Shown one piece after another: positions 1 through 8,555 of a stretch of 64,000 nt of DNA. The DNA is from Pseudomonas eucalypticola. GTDB lineage: Bacteria > Pseudomonadota > Gammaproteobacteria > Pseudomonadales > Pseudomonadaceae. The number at the start of each line of letters is the position of its first letter. The first letter of the stretch is position 1. The translations under genes were made by a program, and so were the position numbers. The DNA lies in the NCBI RefSeq assembly GCF_013374995.1, contig NZ_CP056030.1, positions 4,682,501 to 4,746,500 of the forward strand, in the 5' to 3' direction. Under the pieces are notes generated by a model, which saw nothing but the letters and a program-made list of their open reading frames with translations, was not told where the DNA came from and did no database searches.

Positions 1-93
1 CGCTTCGAGGCCGAGGAGAACGACGAACCGTTCGACTGGAATCAGGAGAAACAGTTGATGGCGATGTCGTTGCAGGACAGCAACAAGCACTGA
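1..93 (+). CDS. C-terminal end of an unidentified protein
   Basis: The window opens inside a reading frame that ends at the TGA at 91-93, giving about 30 residues of C-terminus. The tail is acidic and polar (RFEAEENDEPFDWN, then KQLMAMSLQDSNKH). I cannot assign a family from this fragment. A rho-independent terminator follows 15 bases after the stop, so this gene is the last of its transcript and is separate from the capsule locus that follows. Confidence 0.6.
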   Translation, partial: RFEAEENDEPFDWNQEKQLMAMSLQDSNKH

Positions 94-108
94 TGGATGG
101 GGTGTCAG

Positions 109-137
109 AAAAAGCCGCTTTCGAGCGGTTTTTTTGT
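109..137 (+). terminator. Rho-independent terminator
   Basis: A stem GCCGCT/AGCGGT (114-119 with 124-129) with a TTCG tetraloop is preceded by an A-run and followed by a run of seven T. It ends the transcript of the partial gene at the window edge and could act weakly in the other direction too. Confidence 0.85.
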
Positions 138-486
138 TTTTGAAGCGTGCCGATCTTGGCGCTGATGAAAGCGCGACTGCCGAGCCGATACCACTGGTCG
201 GGTTTTACCTGAAATAAATCTGTAACCGTCCTGAAAAGTTGCCCCAAGCTGTTGAGTATAAAGACTAAAGGCCTCGAACGACGTGCCCTCCAGGCCTATG
301 ACTGACATCTTTTCTATCAGAAATGTCATTTGCTTTTCTGGAACCAAACGGCTTGACGCTTGTCCGGGCGCCGTTTAACCTCCCGCGCCACATGGAAGCA
401 GTCTGCCATCCCCCATCAGCAGATTCGTTCTCTGAAAATGAATTCCATCGCTCGCCCCCCGCTACGGGCGGCGACGCTGTGCGGAA
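138..486. other. Intergenic leader upstream of the capsule export genes
   Basis: About 350 bases with no convincing gene; short frames here are not preceded by ribosome binding sites. It should hold the promoter of the kpsMTED operon. A TATAAA at 257-262 is a possible -10 box, but no well-spaced -35 is evident. An imperfect palindrome lies at 303-328. No clear RfaH ops/JUMPstart element (GGCGGTAG-type) was found; the nearest look-alike at 467-480 departs from the consensus. Confidence 0.5.
303..328. promoter_or_regulatory. Imperfect palindrome upstream of kpsM
   Basis: TGACAT at 303-308 is mirrored by ATGTCA at 323-328, and the inner bases continue the symmetry (TTTTCT against AGAAA). It lies about 160 bases before the kpsM start and about 40 bases after a possible -10 box. 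It could be a regulator site or a leader hairpin; nothing in the sequence says which. Confidence 0.35.
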
Positions 487-1284
487 ATGCTCGTGAAACC
501 TCGCTCCTCCTTCCAAATTCAAAAATCCGTCATTTTTGCCCTGATCCTCCGCGAGGCTCGTGCGCGTTTTGGTACGCGCCGATTCGGCGCAGCGTGGGCG
601 CTTTTGGAGCCGATGTGCCACCTGCTTGTCGTTAGCCTGCTGTACACGTTCTTGCGCGGTCGCTCGCTATCTGGCGTTGAATATCCGGTTTTCGTCCTGG
701 TCGGCCTGGCGCCGTTCCTGCTGTATCGCAATACGGCACTGCAACTGATGGACAGCCCCCGGGAAAACCGTTCGTTGTTCGCTTACAAACAAATCAAGCC
801 GCTCGATACTTTCATCGGGCGCGTGATAGTCGAAGCCTGCATGTCAACTACCGTTTATGGCGTGCTCGTATTCGGTTTCGCGTGGTTCGGCTTCGACATG
901 CGGATTACCCATCCCATTGAGTGGCTGGCCATCGTGACCCTCGGGTTGGTGTTCGCGTTCTCGTTGGGCATGCTGCTCGCGCTCATCGCTCATGCACTTC
1001 CGTCCAGCAAGTCTGTCATCCGGATGATGTTTTTTCCGTTGTACTTCCTGTCCGGCGTACTGGTCCCGGCGGCGTACCTTCCACATGGCCTGCTGCCCTA
1101 CCTGCTGTACAACCCTTTCCTTAATCTGCTCGAACTCATCCGTGCAGAAGTTCTACCACTCTACACCCCGGTAGAAGGGGTTTCGCTGGGCTACGTAGCA
1201 GCGTGGACAGTGGTGCTGCTGTTCGCCTCGCTGGGTACCTACCGGGCACGCCGACTTCATCTGGTTTCCAGCAAAAACGGTTAA
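487..1284 (+). CDS. kpsM: Capsule polysaccharide ABC transporter, permease (KpsM/Wzm type)
   Basis: A 265-residue inner-membrane protein of the ABC-2 family. It has a short cytoplasmic N-terminus (residues 1-30), then six hydrophobic segments spread over about residues 40-255. The length matches KpsM of E. coli group 2 capsules (about 258). It should form the membrane channel that moves the finished lipid-linked capsule chain to the periplasm with the ATPase encoded next. GTG at 493 is a possible alternative start. It is the first of four export genes, kpsM-T-E-D, all on the same strand with short gaps or overlaps. Confidence 0.9.
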   Translation: MLVKPRSSFQIQKSVIFALILREARARFGTRRFGAAWALLEPMCHLLVVSLLYTFLRGRSLSGVEYPVFVLVGLAPFLLYRNTALQLMDSPRENRSLFAYKQIKPLDTFIGRVIVEACMSTTVYGVLVFGFAWFGFDMRITHPIEWLAIVTLGLVFAFSLGMLLALIAHALPSSKSVIRMMFFPLYFLSGVLVPAAYLPHGLLPYLLYNPFLNLLELIRAEVLPLYTPVEGVSLGYVAAWTVVLLFASLGTYRARRLHLVSSKNG

Positions 1285-1297
1285 TGACGGGCTTATC

Positions 1298-1951
1298 GTG
1301 TTCGAACTGAGAAATGTCACCAAGTCTTATTTGACCCCCAAAGGCCGTCGATATATTTTTCGCGACCTTTCACTCGCTATTCCACCCGGAAAGAACATCG
1401 GTCTTATCGGCCGTAACGGCGCGGGTAAATCGACGCTCATGCGCCTGCTTGGAGGCGCCGATATCCCGGATTCGGGCACCATCGCAACTGACCAGAGCAT
1501 TTCCTGGCCGGTGGGTCTCACAGGCGGTTTTCAGGGCAGCATGACCGGGCGGGAGAACATCAAATTCGTCTGCCGGGTGTACGGCGCGACCGGCGATGCC
1601 ATGCGAGAGAAAATCCGTTTCGTCGAGGAGTTCGCCGAGATTGGCAACTGGATCGACGAGCCTATCAAGACCTACTCCTCCGGCATGCGGTCGAGGGTCG
1701 CGTTTGGGCTGAGCATGGCGTTCGACTTTGATTACTACCTTATTGACGAAGTCATGTCGGTAGGCGATGCGCAGTTCAAACGCAAAAGCACTGAGTTGTT
1801 CAAAGACAAGCTGCAGAAATCAAAAGTCGTGCTGGTCACCCACAGCATGCGCGAAGTAGAAAATCTGTGCGATATCGTGCTCCACGTTCGAGACGGGCAA
1901 GTGCAGATTTACGAAGACGTACAAGAAGGCATCAAAGCTTACAAAGCCTAA
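1298..1951 (+). CDS. kpsT: Capsule polysaccharide ABC transporter, ATP-binding subunit (KpsT/Wzt type)
   Basis: A 217-residue ATPase starting at GTG 1298, 13 bases after kpsM. The Walker A motif GRNGAGKST is at residues 38-46, the ABC signature appears as YSSGMRSR near residue 127, and Walker B with its catalytic glutamate is YYLIDEV near 147. It has no C-terminal carbohydrate-binding extension of the kind found in O-antigen Wzt proteins that read chain modifications. That agrees with the short KpsT class, which exports chains recognised by a conserved lipid-Kdo terminus. Confidence 0.93.
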   Translation: MFELRNVTKSYLTPKGRRYIFRDLSLAIPPGKNIGLIGRNGAGKSTLMRLLGGADIPDSGTIATDQSISWPVGLTGGFQGSMTGRENIKFVCRVYGATGDAMREKIRFVEEFAEIGNWIDEPIKTYSSGMRSRVAFGLSMAFDFDYYLIDEVMSVGDAQFKRKSTELFKDKLQKSKVVLVTHSMREVENLCDIVLHVRDGQVQIYEDVQEGIKAYKA

Positions 1952-1993
1952 TACGCCTTCGTGGCAAGCAGATTTTTCAAGGATGCAGTACAT

Positions 1994-3100
1994 ATGAGCA
2001 GTACCAGTAAATACAAAGGCTGGCGCCTGGCGCTTGGAATCGTGGCCATCCCGTTCGTGTTGGCAATCGTGTATTACGCGTTTTTCTCGGTTGACCGGTA
2101 CGTCAGCACAGCAGAAGTCGTCGTCCGTCAAGACGGCAACAATCCTGGCGCGCAGATACCTGGGCTCAGCACCCTGTTGACTGGCGCCAACCCTGCCTCT
2201 CGCGAAGAAACCCTCTACCTGCGGGAGTTCATCACGTCCTACGACATGATGAACCTGCTGGAAACCCGTCTGCACTGGAGCGCGCATTACGCAGGGCAGC
2301 GAAAAGATATCTTCTTCCTATTGGACAAAGACGCGCCAGCAGAAGACCGCTTGGCGTTTTACCAGCGCATGGTGACTGCTCGATACGACGAAACCACTGG
2401 GTTGCTAACCGTGGAAGTACAGGCGTTGACCCCAGCGATGGCGAAACAAATGCTGGCGGTCATCCTGGAGGCAAGTGAACACTTCGTGAATGAGGTGTCT
2501 CACAGCATGGCCCGCGAGCAGATGAAATTTGCCCAGGCTGAACTGGAAGGCGCCCGCAAGAATTACAACCTCCGCAAGCAGCAGTTACTGAGCTTCCAGA
2601 ACGATAATAAAGTACTGGACGGCCAAAACTCGGCTCAAAGCCGGGCGGGCATTATCGCTGCGCTTGAAAGCGCTTATTCGACTGAACAGGCCAACACCGC
2701 TCGACTGCAGTATCGCTTGCGCGAAGACTCGCCGCAGGTGGTACAGCAAAAAGCAAAAGTTCGCGCTATCCGGGAACAACTGACCGCCGAGAAGCAACTG
2801 CTGGTATCAGCCCCAGACGGCGACCAGGCGAACGTTGTCGCCTCGCGTTTCCAGCAGTTGATCCTTGATGCCGGCATCGCCGAAGACACATACAAGACAT
2901 CCGTAGCTGCCCTCGACAATGCCCGGGTCGAAGCGAGCAAAAAAATTCGCACGCTGGTCACTGTCGTCAGCCCCAACACGCCGGATCTCGCCCTTTATCC
3001 AGAGCGTCTGTACAACCTGGCAACCATTTTGCTGGCGCTTGTTCTGCTCTACGGTATCACCCGCTTTATCATCGCTTCGATCGAGGATCACCGTGATTAA
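1994..3100 (+). CDS. kpsE: Capsule export inner-membrane protein (KpsE-like, polysaccharide co-polymerase family)
   Basis: I chose the ATG at 1994 because an AAGGA lies 10 bases before it; a GTG at 1961 would add 11 residues. The 368-residue protein has one membrane segment near residues 12-32, a long periplasmic region with coiled-coil character (about 150-290, rich in Glu, Gln, Arg and Ala), and a second membrane segment close to the C-terminus. This is the layout of KpsE/Wza-partner proteins that bridge the ABC transporter to the outer-membrane exporter. The gene overlaps kpsD by 8 bases. Confidence 0.88.
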   Translation: MSSTSKYKGWRLALGIVAIPFVLAIVYYAFFSVDRYVSTAEVVVRQDGNNPGAQIPGLSTLLTGANPASREETLYLREFITSYDMMNLLETRLHWSAHYAGQRKDIFFLLDKDAPAEDRLAFYQRMVTARYDETTGLLTVEVQALTPAMAKQMLAVILEASEHFVNEVSHSMAREQMKFAQAELEGARKNYNLRKQQLLSFQNDNKVLDGQNSAQSRAGIIAALESAYSTEQANTARLQYRLREDSPQVVQQKAKVRAIREQLTAEKQLLVSAPDGDQANVVASRFQQLILDAGIAEDTYKTSVAALDNARVEASKKIRTLVTVVSPNTPDLALYPERLYNLATILLALVLLYGITRFIIASIEDHRD

Positions 3101-4205
3101 ATCCCAGTCTGTTGTTGCTCTTGGCCCCCTTACCTCGAGTATGCGTAAAATCGGCCTGGTTGGCTTGATGACGGCAACCCTCGCCGGCTGCGGCGGAACG
3201 CTTTCGGGTGCCGGCCCTTACAAAGGCGATATCGAGACGAAAAATTCGACCTACAAACTGGTCGAAATCAATGCCACTACCATTGCACCGTTCATGCGTG
3301 GCACGGTGAAAGCGCCGCTGGCCAGAATCACCAACCCGGCGCCTCAGGCTGTGCGGTTGATGGGCGGTGACGTGCTCAACATTCTGATCACTGACAACGT
3401 GGCGGAGGGTGTGGGGCTGTTCGCACCGCTCTCTACCGGCGGCACTCAGTTCAAGGTCAGGATTGACGACCAGGGGATGATTTCGCTGCCCTACGTCGGG
3501 CACCAGTTCGTAGCGGGCATGACCCTGGTTCAAGTCGAAAACATGCTGCGCCAACGTCTCAAGGGCGTGACCACAGACGTACAAGCGCATGTCGATCTTG
3601 TGGGCGATCTGTCTGGCTCGGTACTGGTGGCTGGCGCAGTAAAGGCCCCTGGCCGATTTTCGACCCTGCAAGGCCCGCTGACGCTCCTGGACGCGATCAA
3701 CCAAGCGGGAGGACCTGTTTTGGAGCCTCACCTGGTGAACGTGACAGTGCGAAACGGCAGCCAGGTCACCACGCTCAACTATGAAGACGTGCTGAACGGC
3801 AACAATGCCGTGCTGCGGCCAAACTCTGAAATCGTGCTGGATCGCGCCCGCCAACGCTTCGTCGCCATGGGTGCAGTCGGCGAGCCGGGCCTGCACGATT
3901 TGCCGCAACAAAACACCAGCTTGCTGGACGCGCTGGGCGCAGTAGGTGGACTGAATGAGCGCAATGCGAACCCACAGGGCGTATTTGTGTTCCGGATGGA
4001 TGATACCCAGGCGGATACCAAGCCAACCGTGATGCGTATCGACATGCGCGATCCTGCCGCCATCTTCTATGCCAAGCAGATCATGATTCGCCCCGACGAT
4101 ACAATTTACGTCACCAACGCCGCTGTCTACGAATGGCAAAAAATCATTGGGCCGATCGTGCAGACGATGGTTCTGGGGCGTGCTGTAGGCGTGAATTATA
4201 AATAA
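3093..4205 (+). CDS. kpsD: Outer-membrane capsule exporter (KpsD/Wza type lipoprotein)
   Basis: Starts at GTG 3093, with GAGG at 3083-3086 placed well for it, overlapping the end of kpsE. ATG 3139 is an alternative start. The protein (about 370 residues) has a basic N-terminus, a hydrophobic stretch and a lipobox ending LAGC, so it should be a lipoprotein. A polysaccharide-export (Poly_export) domain follows (MGGDVLNILITDN onward), then two SLBB-like repeats (SVLVAGAVKAPGRFSTLQG and FVAMGAVGEPGLHDL). It is expected to form the outer-membrane pore for the capsule chain together with KpsE. Confidence 0.88.
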   Translation: MIKSQSVVALGPLTSSMRKIGLVGLMTATLAGCGGTLSGAGPYKGDIETKNSTYKLVEINATTIAPFMRGTVKAPLARITNPAPQAVRLMGGDVLNILITDNVAEGVGLFAPLSTGGTQFKVRIDDQGMISLPYVGHQFVAGMTLVQVENMLRQRLKGVTTDVQAHVDLVGDLSGSVLVAGAVKAPGRFSTLQGPLTLLDAINQAGGPVLEPHLVNVTVRNGSQVTTLNYEDVLNGNNAVLRPNSEIVLDRARQRFVAMGAVGEPGLHDLPQQNTSLLDALGAVGGLNERNANPQGVFVFRMDDTQADTKPTVMRIDMRDPAAIFYAKQIMIRPDDTIYVTNAAVYEWQKIIGPIVQTMVLGRAVGVNYK

Positions 4206-4302
4206 CGGGGCTATTTAGCACGATCACGCGGCTAGTCAATACAGCGTTTCGCTTAGCAATAAGTATTGCCCTGTTTGACAGCAGCCGCGCGCCCGCCGCG
4301 CA

Positions 4303-4341
4303 GCCACGCCTGGATTTGCAAACGCAATGACTAGGCGTGGC
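4303..4341. other. Hairpin between kpsD and the polymer synthesis genes
   Basis: GCCACGCCT (4303-4311) pairs with AGGCGTGGC (4333-4341) across a 21-base loop, inside the 183-base gap between the export operon and the first glycosyltransferase. There is no T-run, so it is not a classical terminator. It may be an attenuating structure at the border between the conserved export genes and the serotype-specific genes. Confidence 0.35.
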
Positions 4342-4388
4342 GCTTCCGTGCATCAGATAAACACTGGTTCCATCCCTCTCAAGGACGC

Positions 4389-5396
4389 GTGAGCGACACC
4401 ATGACCGATATCACAGCTATCGTCCCATTAGATTTGGGGTATCGCCCCAAGGACATTCTGGACAAGGCGATTCGGTTAGCGGATGCCGCGGAAAAAGCCA
4501 ACGTTCGCATGGTATTCGGATTAAACGATCGAGGTACCAGGATCGATCGCGAACTGAAAAAGCGTTTGGAAGGATTCACCACGTCCACGATCGTCCTCGG
4601 AAAGCTGGATTACGACTCGGTCAATATGTCAGCGCTACGCAACCTGGCCTTCTCGGCGGTTGAAAGCGAATACCTGGTACTACTGGACGTCGATATATGG
4701 CCCGACTTCCAGATCCTCCAGAAATACCAGGAAAAAATAGGCAGCGGGCATCGCCCCTTCTATTTTCTGCCCTGCCTTTACCTGACCGAAGCGGGCTCCC
4801 GGCACCTGGCAAAACAAGCAAAGGACACGGCGGCGCTGACCGCCAAATACTTTTCCTTCTCACGCAAAGAGTTTTTGCACCTGGCCTCCCCTTCTTCGAT
4901 CACCGTGATGCAGAGCAGGGATTACCACGCCATTGGCGGCTTCAACGTGAGTTTTGTCGGGCATGGATATGAAGACTTCGACTTCATGCTTCGCCTCGCC
5001 GCGCGCTATGACGAGGTCCACACCTCACCTGATTTCCTGACGCGCGGATCCGCTCGATCGCCACTCTTCGCGACCGGCTTTAAACGAGACCTGGGGCGAA
5101 TTTGCTTTGATCCATTATTGGAAAAGGATTTCGTTTACCACCTACATCACGAAAAAGCGCCCACCAGCCGTTTCTACGCCGCACGTACGGACAACTTCGA
5201 ACGGTTCGCTGCTATCCACTCCTCTTTCGTGGAAGGAGCGGATCGCGACGACCCGACACTGATCTCGGAATTTTTGATGCATTGCCGCCAGTCCGGCAAG
5301 AACATCAATGATTATTCCATCCTGTTTGAAAACAAGCCTGGACATATCGACCGCTACGATACGTTTAGACGACGCCTAAGGTTTTTGCTCCCATGA
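4389..5396 (+). CDS. Glycosyltransferase, GT-A fold, family 2-like
   Basis: A 335-residue protein of the GT-A fold. The nucleotide-sugar-binding DxD motif is in LLDVDIWPD (about residue 98), and the second half has the GGFNVSFVGHGYEDFD signature (about 190-205) shared with the C-terminal domain of galactosyltransferases and chondroitin-type polymerases. It probably adds one sugar of the capsule repeat in the cytoplasm. GTG 4389 has an AAGGA only three bases upstream, so ATG 4401 is an equally possible start. It overlaps the next gene by four bases (ATGA), and the four genes 4389-8417 are translationally coupled or nearly so. The donor sugar cannot be told from sequence. Confidence 0.75.
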   Translation: MSDTMTDITAIVPLDLGYRPKDILDKAIRLADAAEKANVRMVFGLNDRGTRIDRELKKRLEGFTTSTIVLGKLDYDSVNMSALRNLAFSAVESEYLVLLDVDIWPDFQILQKYQEKIGSGHRPFYFLPCLYLTEAGSRHLAKQAKDTAALTAKYFSFSRKEFLHLASPSSITVMQSRDYHAIGGFNVSFVGHGYEDFDFMLRLAARYDEVHTSPDFLTRGSARSPLFATGFKRDLGRICFDPLLEKDFVYHLHHEKAPTSRFYAARTDNFERFAAIHSSFVEGADRDDPTLISEFLMHCRQSGKNINDYSILFENKPGHIDRYDTFRRRLRFLLP

Positions 5397-6982
5397 ACAA
5401 GCCGGTTAGATTCAAAAAACTCAAAAAGCTCATTCGTGACCCGAACATGTTTTTCTATGACATGTTCAGGAAACGTGTATTCAAGGACGCACCGCCCACT
5501 ACCCTGGCGAAGGTTTCGTCCACACCGGCGAACACTACCCCGCTGATCAACCTGGCGGAAGTTCGAAAATTGGGTGTCGTCAATTACATCCGCAGCAACC
5601 TGGAAGCCTATACCGGCCCTGAAGACGGCGGCGACCCCAACAGCCTGCTGTTGTGGAATGGCTACTTGAATTGGCTGATCTCGTTCCTCGGCGCCCTCAA
5701 GGACGCCGCGTCTCTGGATATCACCATTTACACGCTGGGTGGCGGCTATAGCCTGACGTGCAAGGCAGATGCAGCGTTCAACATTCAAGGCGTCTACAAA
5801 GCACTGCGTTCCAAGCCTGACTTCGTGGTCGAGCTGAGCAATGTGTTCGGCAACCTGAACGTACTCCATTTTTATGTGTTCGACCTGGCGGCCGATGGTT
5901 TGGCCACCGTGCGCTCCAGCCGCGCCTGGATTCGTCGCTTCATGCTGACCGATATCGAAACCATCTACAGTGACACCGCCTCCATCCGCCATGCCTGGCC
6001 CACTATCGACGCGGTTTACACGTGGGTCAACCACGCGGATGAGCATTGGCAACAACTGTGGGCGGAGACGTTTCCACAAGAGCCTTACGACCCTGACCGC
6101 TATACCAGCAATGACGAATTGCGCTATTCCCTGCGGTCTCTCAACAAATATGCACCGTGGCTGAACAAGATCTACGTCGTCACCAACTGTGCCAAGCCCG
6201 ATTGGCTGAACAGCAATGAGCGCATCGTATGGGTCCAGCATGAGGAGATTTTCCCTGACCTTTCGGCATTGCCCACGTTCAACTCTCACGCGATCGAAGC
6301 CTGTCTACACCGCATCCCTGGCCTGTCGAATCATTTCCTGTACCTAAATGATGACTTTGTACTGGGCCAACCTTGTCTGCCTTCGGACTTTTTCGACGAA
6401 ACCGGCCGATCCCTGTCGTACTTCGAACCTTACGGCATGGTGGATGAGACGGACCGCAACGATGCCCCGGACTACCTGGTCGCCGCCAAGAACTCTCGCA
6501 AACTGATTTCGACCCGCTTCCCGGGCTATCAAGCACGCAATTTGCACCGCCATGTTCCTTATGCATTGCGAAAGGACACGTTGAACGCCATTGAAGCAGC
6601 ATTCCCCGGCGCCTTCGAAGTGACCCGTAGCGCCAAGCGCCGCTCACCAGAAGATATCAACCTGACCTCCTTTCTATACCACCACTTCGCCTATGCAAGC
6701 GGCATTGCGGTGAAGGGCGACGCCACAGGTCTGATTGTGCGGCCCGGCAACATTCGCTCGATCAACGGCAAGGACTCATTCAAATACAAACTGCTGTGCT
6801 TCAACGACGGCAACGGCAGTGCAGAAAACGAAAACTATAAAATCAACTGCCAAAAGTTTTTCGACAAGCGATTCTCTGAACGTGCCCCTTGGGAAACCAA
6901 TCACCTTACTCAAGATACGTCGGAAGTCCAAGAGAGCGAAGAAGAATCTCTCACCCTTCAAGAATCTCCAGAGCCCGTATGA
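5393..6982 (+). CDS. Stealth-family sugar-1-phosphate transferase (capsule polymerase type)
   Basis: A 529-residue protein with the conserved Stealth blocks. CR1 is IDAVYTWVNHADEHW (about 205-219). CR2 runs from SNDELRYSLRSL to FLYLNDDFVLG (about 239-325). CR3/CR4 material, including the motif RFPGYQARNLHRHVPYAL, lies at about 400-460. Stealth enzymes, such as the meningococcal serogroup A and X polymerases, transfer hexose-1-phosphate from a UDP-sugar and so create phosphodiester links in capsules. The first 200 residues are not part of the family core and I do not recognise them. Next to TagD and TagB/F homologues, this points to a phosphate-linked polymer. Confidence 0.85.
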   Translation: MNKPVRFKKLKKLIRDPNMFFYDMFRKRVFKDAPPTTLAKVSSTPANTTPLINLAEVRKLGVVNYIRSNLEAYTGPEDGGDPNSLLLWNGYLNWLISFLGALKDAASLDITIYTLGGGYSLTCKADAAFNIQGVYKALRSKPDFVVELSNVFGNLNVLHFYVFDLAADGLATVRSSRAWIRRFMLTDIETIYSDTASIRHAWPTIDAVYTWVNHADEHWQQLWAETFPQEPYDPDRYTSNDELRYSLRSLNKYAPWLNKIYVVTNCAKPDWLNSNERIVWVQHEEIFPDLSALPTFNSHAIEACLHRIPGLSNHFLYLNDDFVLGQPCLPSDFFDETGRSLSYFEPYGMVDETDRNDAPDYLVAAKNSRKLISTRFPGYQARNLHRHVPYALRKDTLNAIEAAFPGAFEVTRSAKRRSPEDINLTSFLYHHFAYASGIAVKGDATGLIVRPGNIRSINGKDSFKYKLLCFNDGNGSAENENYKINCQKFFDKRFSERAPWETNHLTQDTSEVQESEEESLTLQESPEPV

Positions 6983-7011
6983 CTCGGTGCATGACAAGCA
7001 GAGAACTGAAT

Positions 7012-7443
7012 ATGCGTAGCACGAAAGAAACGACGATCATCACCTATGGCACGTTTGACCTTTTCCACGTGGGCCACGTGCAACTTCTGAAGCGCGCCAG
7101 AGCCCTAGGCGATCGCTTGATCGTTGCCGTTTCAAAAGATGAATTCAATGCATCCAAAGGCAAGTCGGCCTATTCAAGCTACGAAGATCGCAAAACAATC
7201 GTTGAAGCGTGCAAATATGTAGACCTGGTGATCCCTGAGGAGAACTGGGAACAAAAACGGGCTGACATCATCGCCCATTCCGTGGATATATTCGTCATGG
7301 GCGATGACTGGGAAGGAAAATTCGATTTCTTGGCCGATGTTTGCCGCGTGCACTACCTGAGCAGAACCCCGGACATCTCGAGCAGCCTGATCAAACAGCA
7401 CTTGGACAAATCCAAAACCGAGTCAGAGGCAGCCTTGGCATGA
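7012..7443 (+). CDS. tagD: Glycerol-3-phosphate cytidylyltransferase (TagD type)
   Basis: A 143-residue nucleotidyltransferase that should make CDP-glycerol from CTP and glycerol-3-phosphate. The N-terminus ITYGTFDLFHVGH carries the HxGH catalytic motif, and RTPDISSSLIK near residue 120 matches the RTxGISTT-type CTP-binding motif. Length fits TagD of Bacillus (129). I chose ATG 7012 because family members begin just before the ITYGTFD strand; ATG 6979, overlapping the Stealth stop codon, would add 11 residues. It supplies the donor for the next gene, which it overlaps by four bases. Confidence 0.9.
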   Translation: MRSTKETTIITYGTFDLFHVGHVQLLKRARALGDRLIVAVSKDEFNASKGKSAYSSYEDRKTIVEACKYVDLVIPEENWEQKRADIIAHSVDIFVMGDDWEGKFDFLADVCRVHYLSRTPDISSSLIKQHLDKSKTESEAALA

Positions 7444-8417
7444 GCGGCAAGAAAGTAAACTACGTTTATGTGAGTGGGGAAAACCTTCGCCAACTGGAAG
7501 AAGAGTTTGCCGCCGGCATTACTCATGAACTGGGCGACTGGTCGTCTTCGAGCACCATTGTCACCACCTCCCCAGGTGATGTAAACGTTACGTTCTTTAT
7601 CTACCGCCGGGCCCACATCATGATGTCTCACGGTGTCGCGGATAAAAACTACCTGCTGCGACCCGATGAGCTGGGCGGTCTTGAGGTCAACAAGTACCGC
7701 ACCGTGTGCGTTCCCGGCCCCTGGATGAAACGCAAGCTGCTCGCGCATCCGGGCGTAGAACTTTCGGAACAACAGATCAAGATCGTCGGTTGGCCGCGAA
7801 TCGACAAATTGCTCGCAGAACAAGCCAGGCAGCGAACCCTGTCCGTGCCTGATGCTCCGACGGAAGGAAAGAAGATCAAGGTACTGTGGGCTCCCACCCA
7901 CGGCGCGGCGAATGCCAAGCATGTCGTGTCGAGCTACCCGTCATTTCTCGGATATGAAGAGAAGCTGAAAGAACTGTTCGACTATGACTCGTCGCTTCAT
8001 CCGAATGTTCGGCCATCGAAAACACCCACCTTTCAGAAGCTTATCGATGCAGACGTCGTGATTGCTGATCGTGGGACGATGGTGTATGAGGCTTGGGCGC
8101 TCGGCAAGCCAGTCATTTTTCCAAGCTGGCTGATCAAAAAAGGTAATATCAAGACCTGTCCAGGCTCGGCCGAGAATCATATTTTCCAAGAAAAAATAGG
8201 GCTGCACGCTAGAAGCTTCGAAGAGCTGATAGGCATGATTTACACAGCGACAAAACCGGATGCAACGGTCGAGGCGTTCATGGAGGATTACCTCCCTGCC
8301 GCCACGCATGGCAAGTCCTATAAATTGCTCGCAAACGCCGTGCAAGAAATTTGGGCCTCGAACGATCTTCGGATTAAAAAGAAGGTGAAGGCTCCTGAAG
8401 CGTCCCTGAAAGCGTGA
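7440..8417 (+). CDS. CDP-glycerol glycerophosphotransferase-like enzyme (TagB/TagF family)
   Basis: A 325-residue protein of the Glyphos_transf family. Recognisable features are the HGVADKNY segment (about 61-68), VLWAPTHG (about 147-154), where the family has its phosphate-binding Pro-Thr-His motif, and DRGTMVYEAWALGKPVIFPSW (about 218-238), a typical GT-B donor-site block. It is expected to transfer glycerol phosphate from CDP-glycerol onto the growing chain at the cytoplasmic membrane face. It follows tagD with a four-base overlap, so donor and transferase are co-expressed. Multi-domain relatives make glycerol-phosphate capsules in Gram-negative Pasteurellaceae and Neisseria; here the functions are on separate proteins. 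Confidence 0.85.
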   Translation: MSGKKVNYVYVSGENLRQLEEEFAAGITHELGDWSSSSTIVTTSPGDVNVTFFIYRRAHIMMSHGVADKNYLLRPDELGGLEVNKYRTVCVPGPWMKRKLLAHPGVELSEQQIKIVGWPRIDKLLAEQARQRTLSVPDAPTEGKKIKVLWAPTHGAANAKHVVSSYPSFLGYEEKLKELFDYDSSLHPNVRPSKTPTFQKLIDADVVIADRGTMVYEAWALGKPVIFPSWLIKKGNIKTCPGSAENHIFQEKIGLHARSFEELIGMIYTATKPDATVEAFMEDYLPAATHGKSYKLLANAVQEIWASNDLRIKKKVKAPEASLKA

Positions 8418-8555
8418 ATGGGGTCTGGAGGGCAGGCCCTCCAGACGTTTCAGTGGATACCGAGCTCCAAAGCCAGGCAACTGCTCACTGCAAGTGAGCA
8501 GTTTCTCCGCCCCCCACCGTCACTCGCAACGACCCACCCGGGATACAGTGCTGCC

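Noticed and set aside
460-486. Possible RfaH ops/JUMPstart element upstream of kpsM
   Set aside because: The GGGCGGCGACGCTG sequence departs from GGCGGTAGCGT at essential positions.
8418-8555. Terminator at the convergent end of the tagB-like and SGNH genes
   Set aside because: Short inverted sequences (CTGGAGGG, CCCTCCAG around 8424-8443) are present but no T-run follows, so I did not call a terminator.
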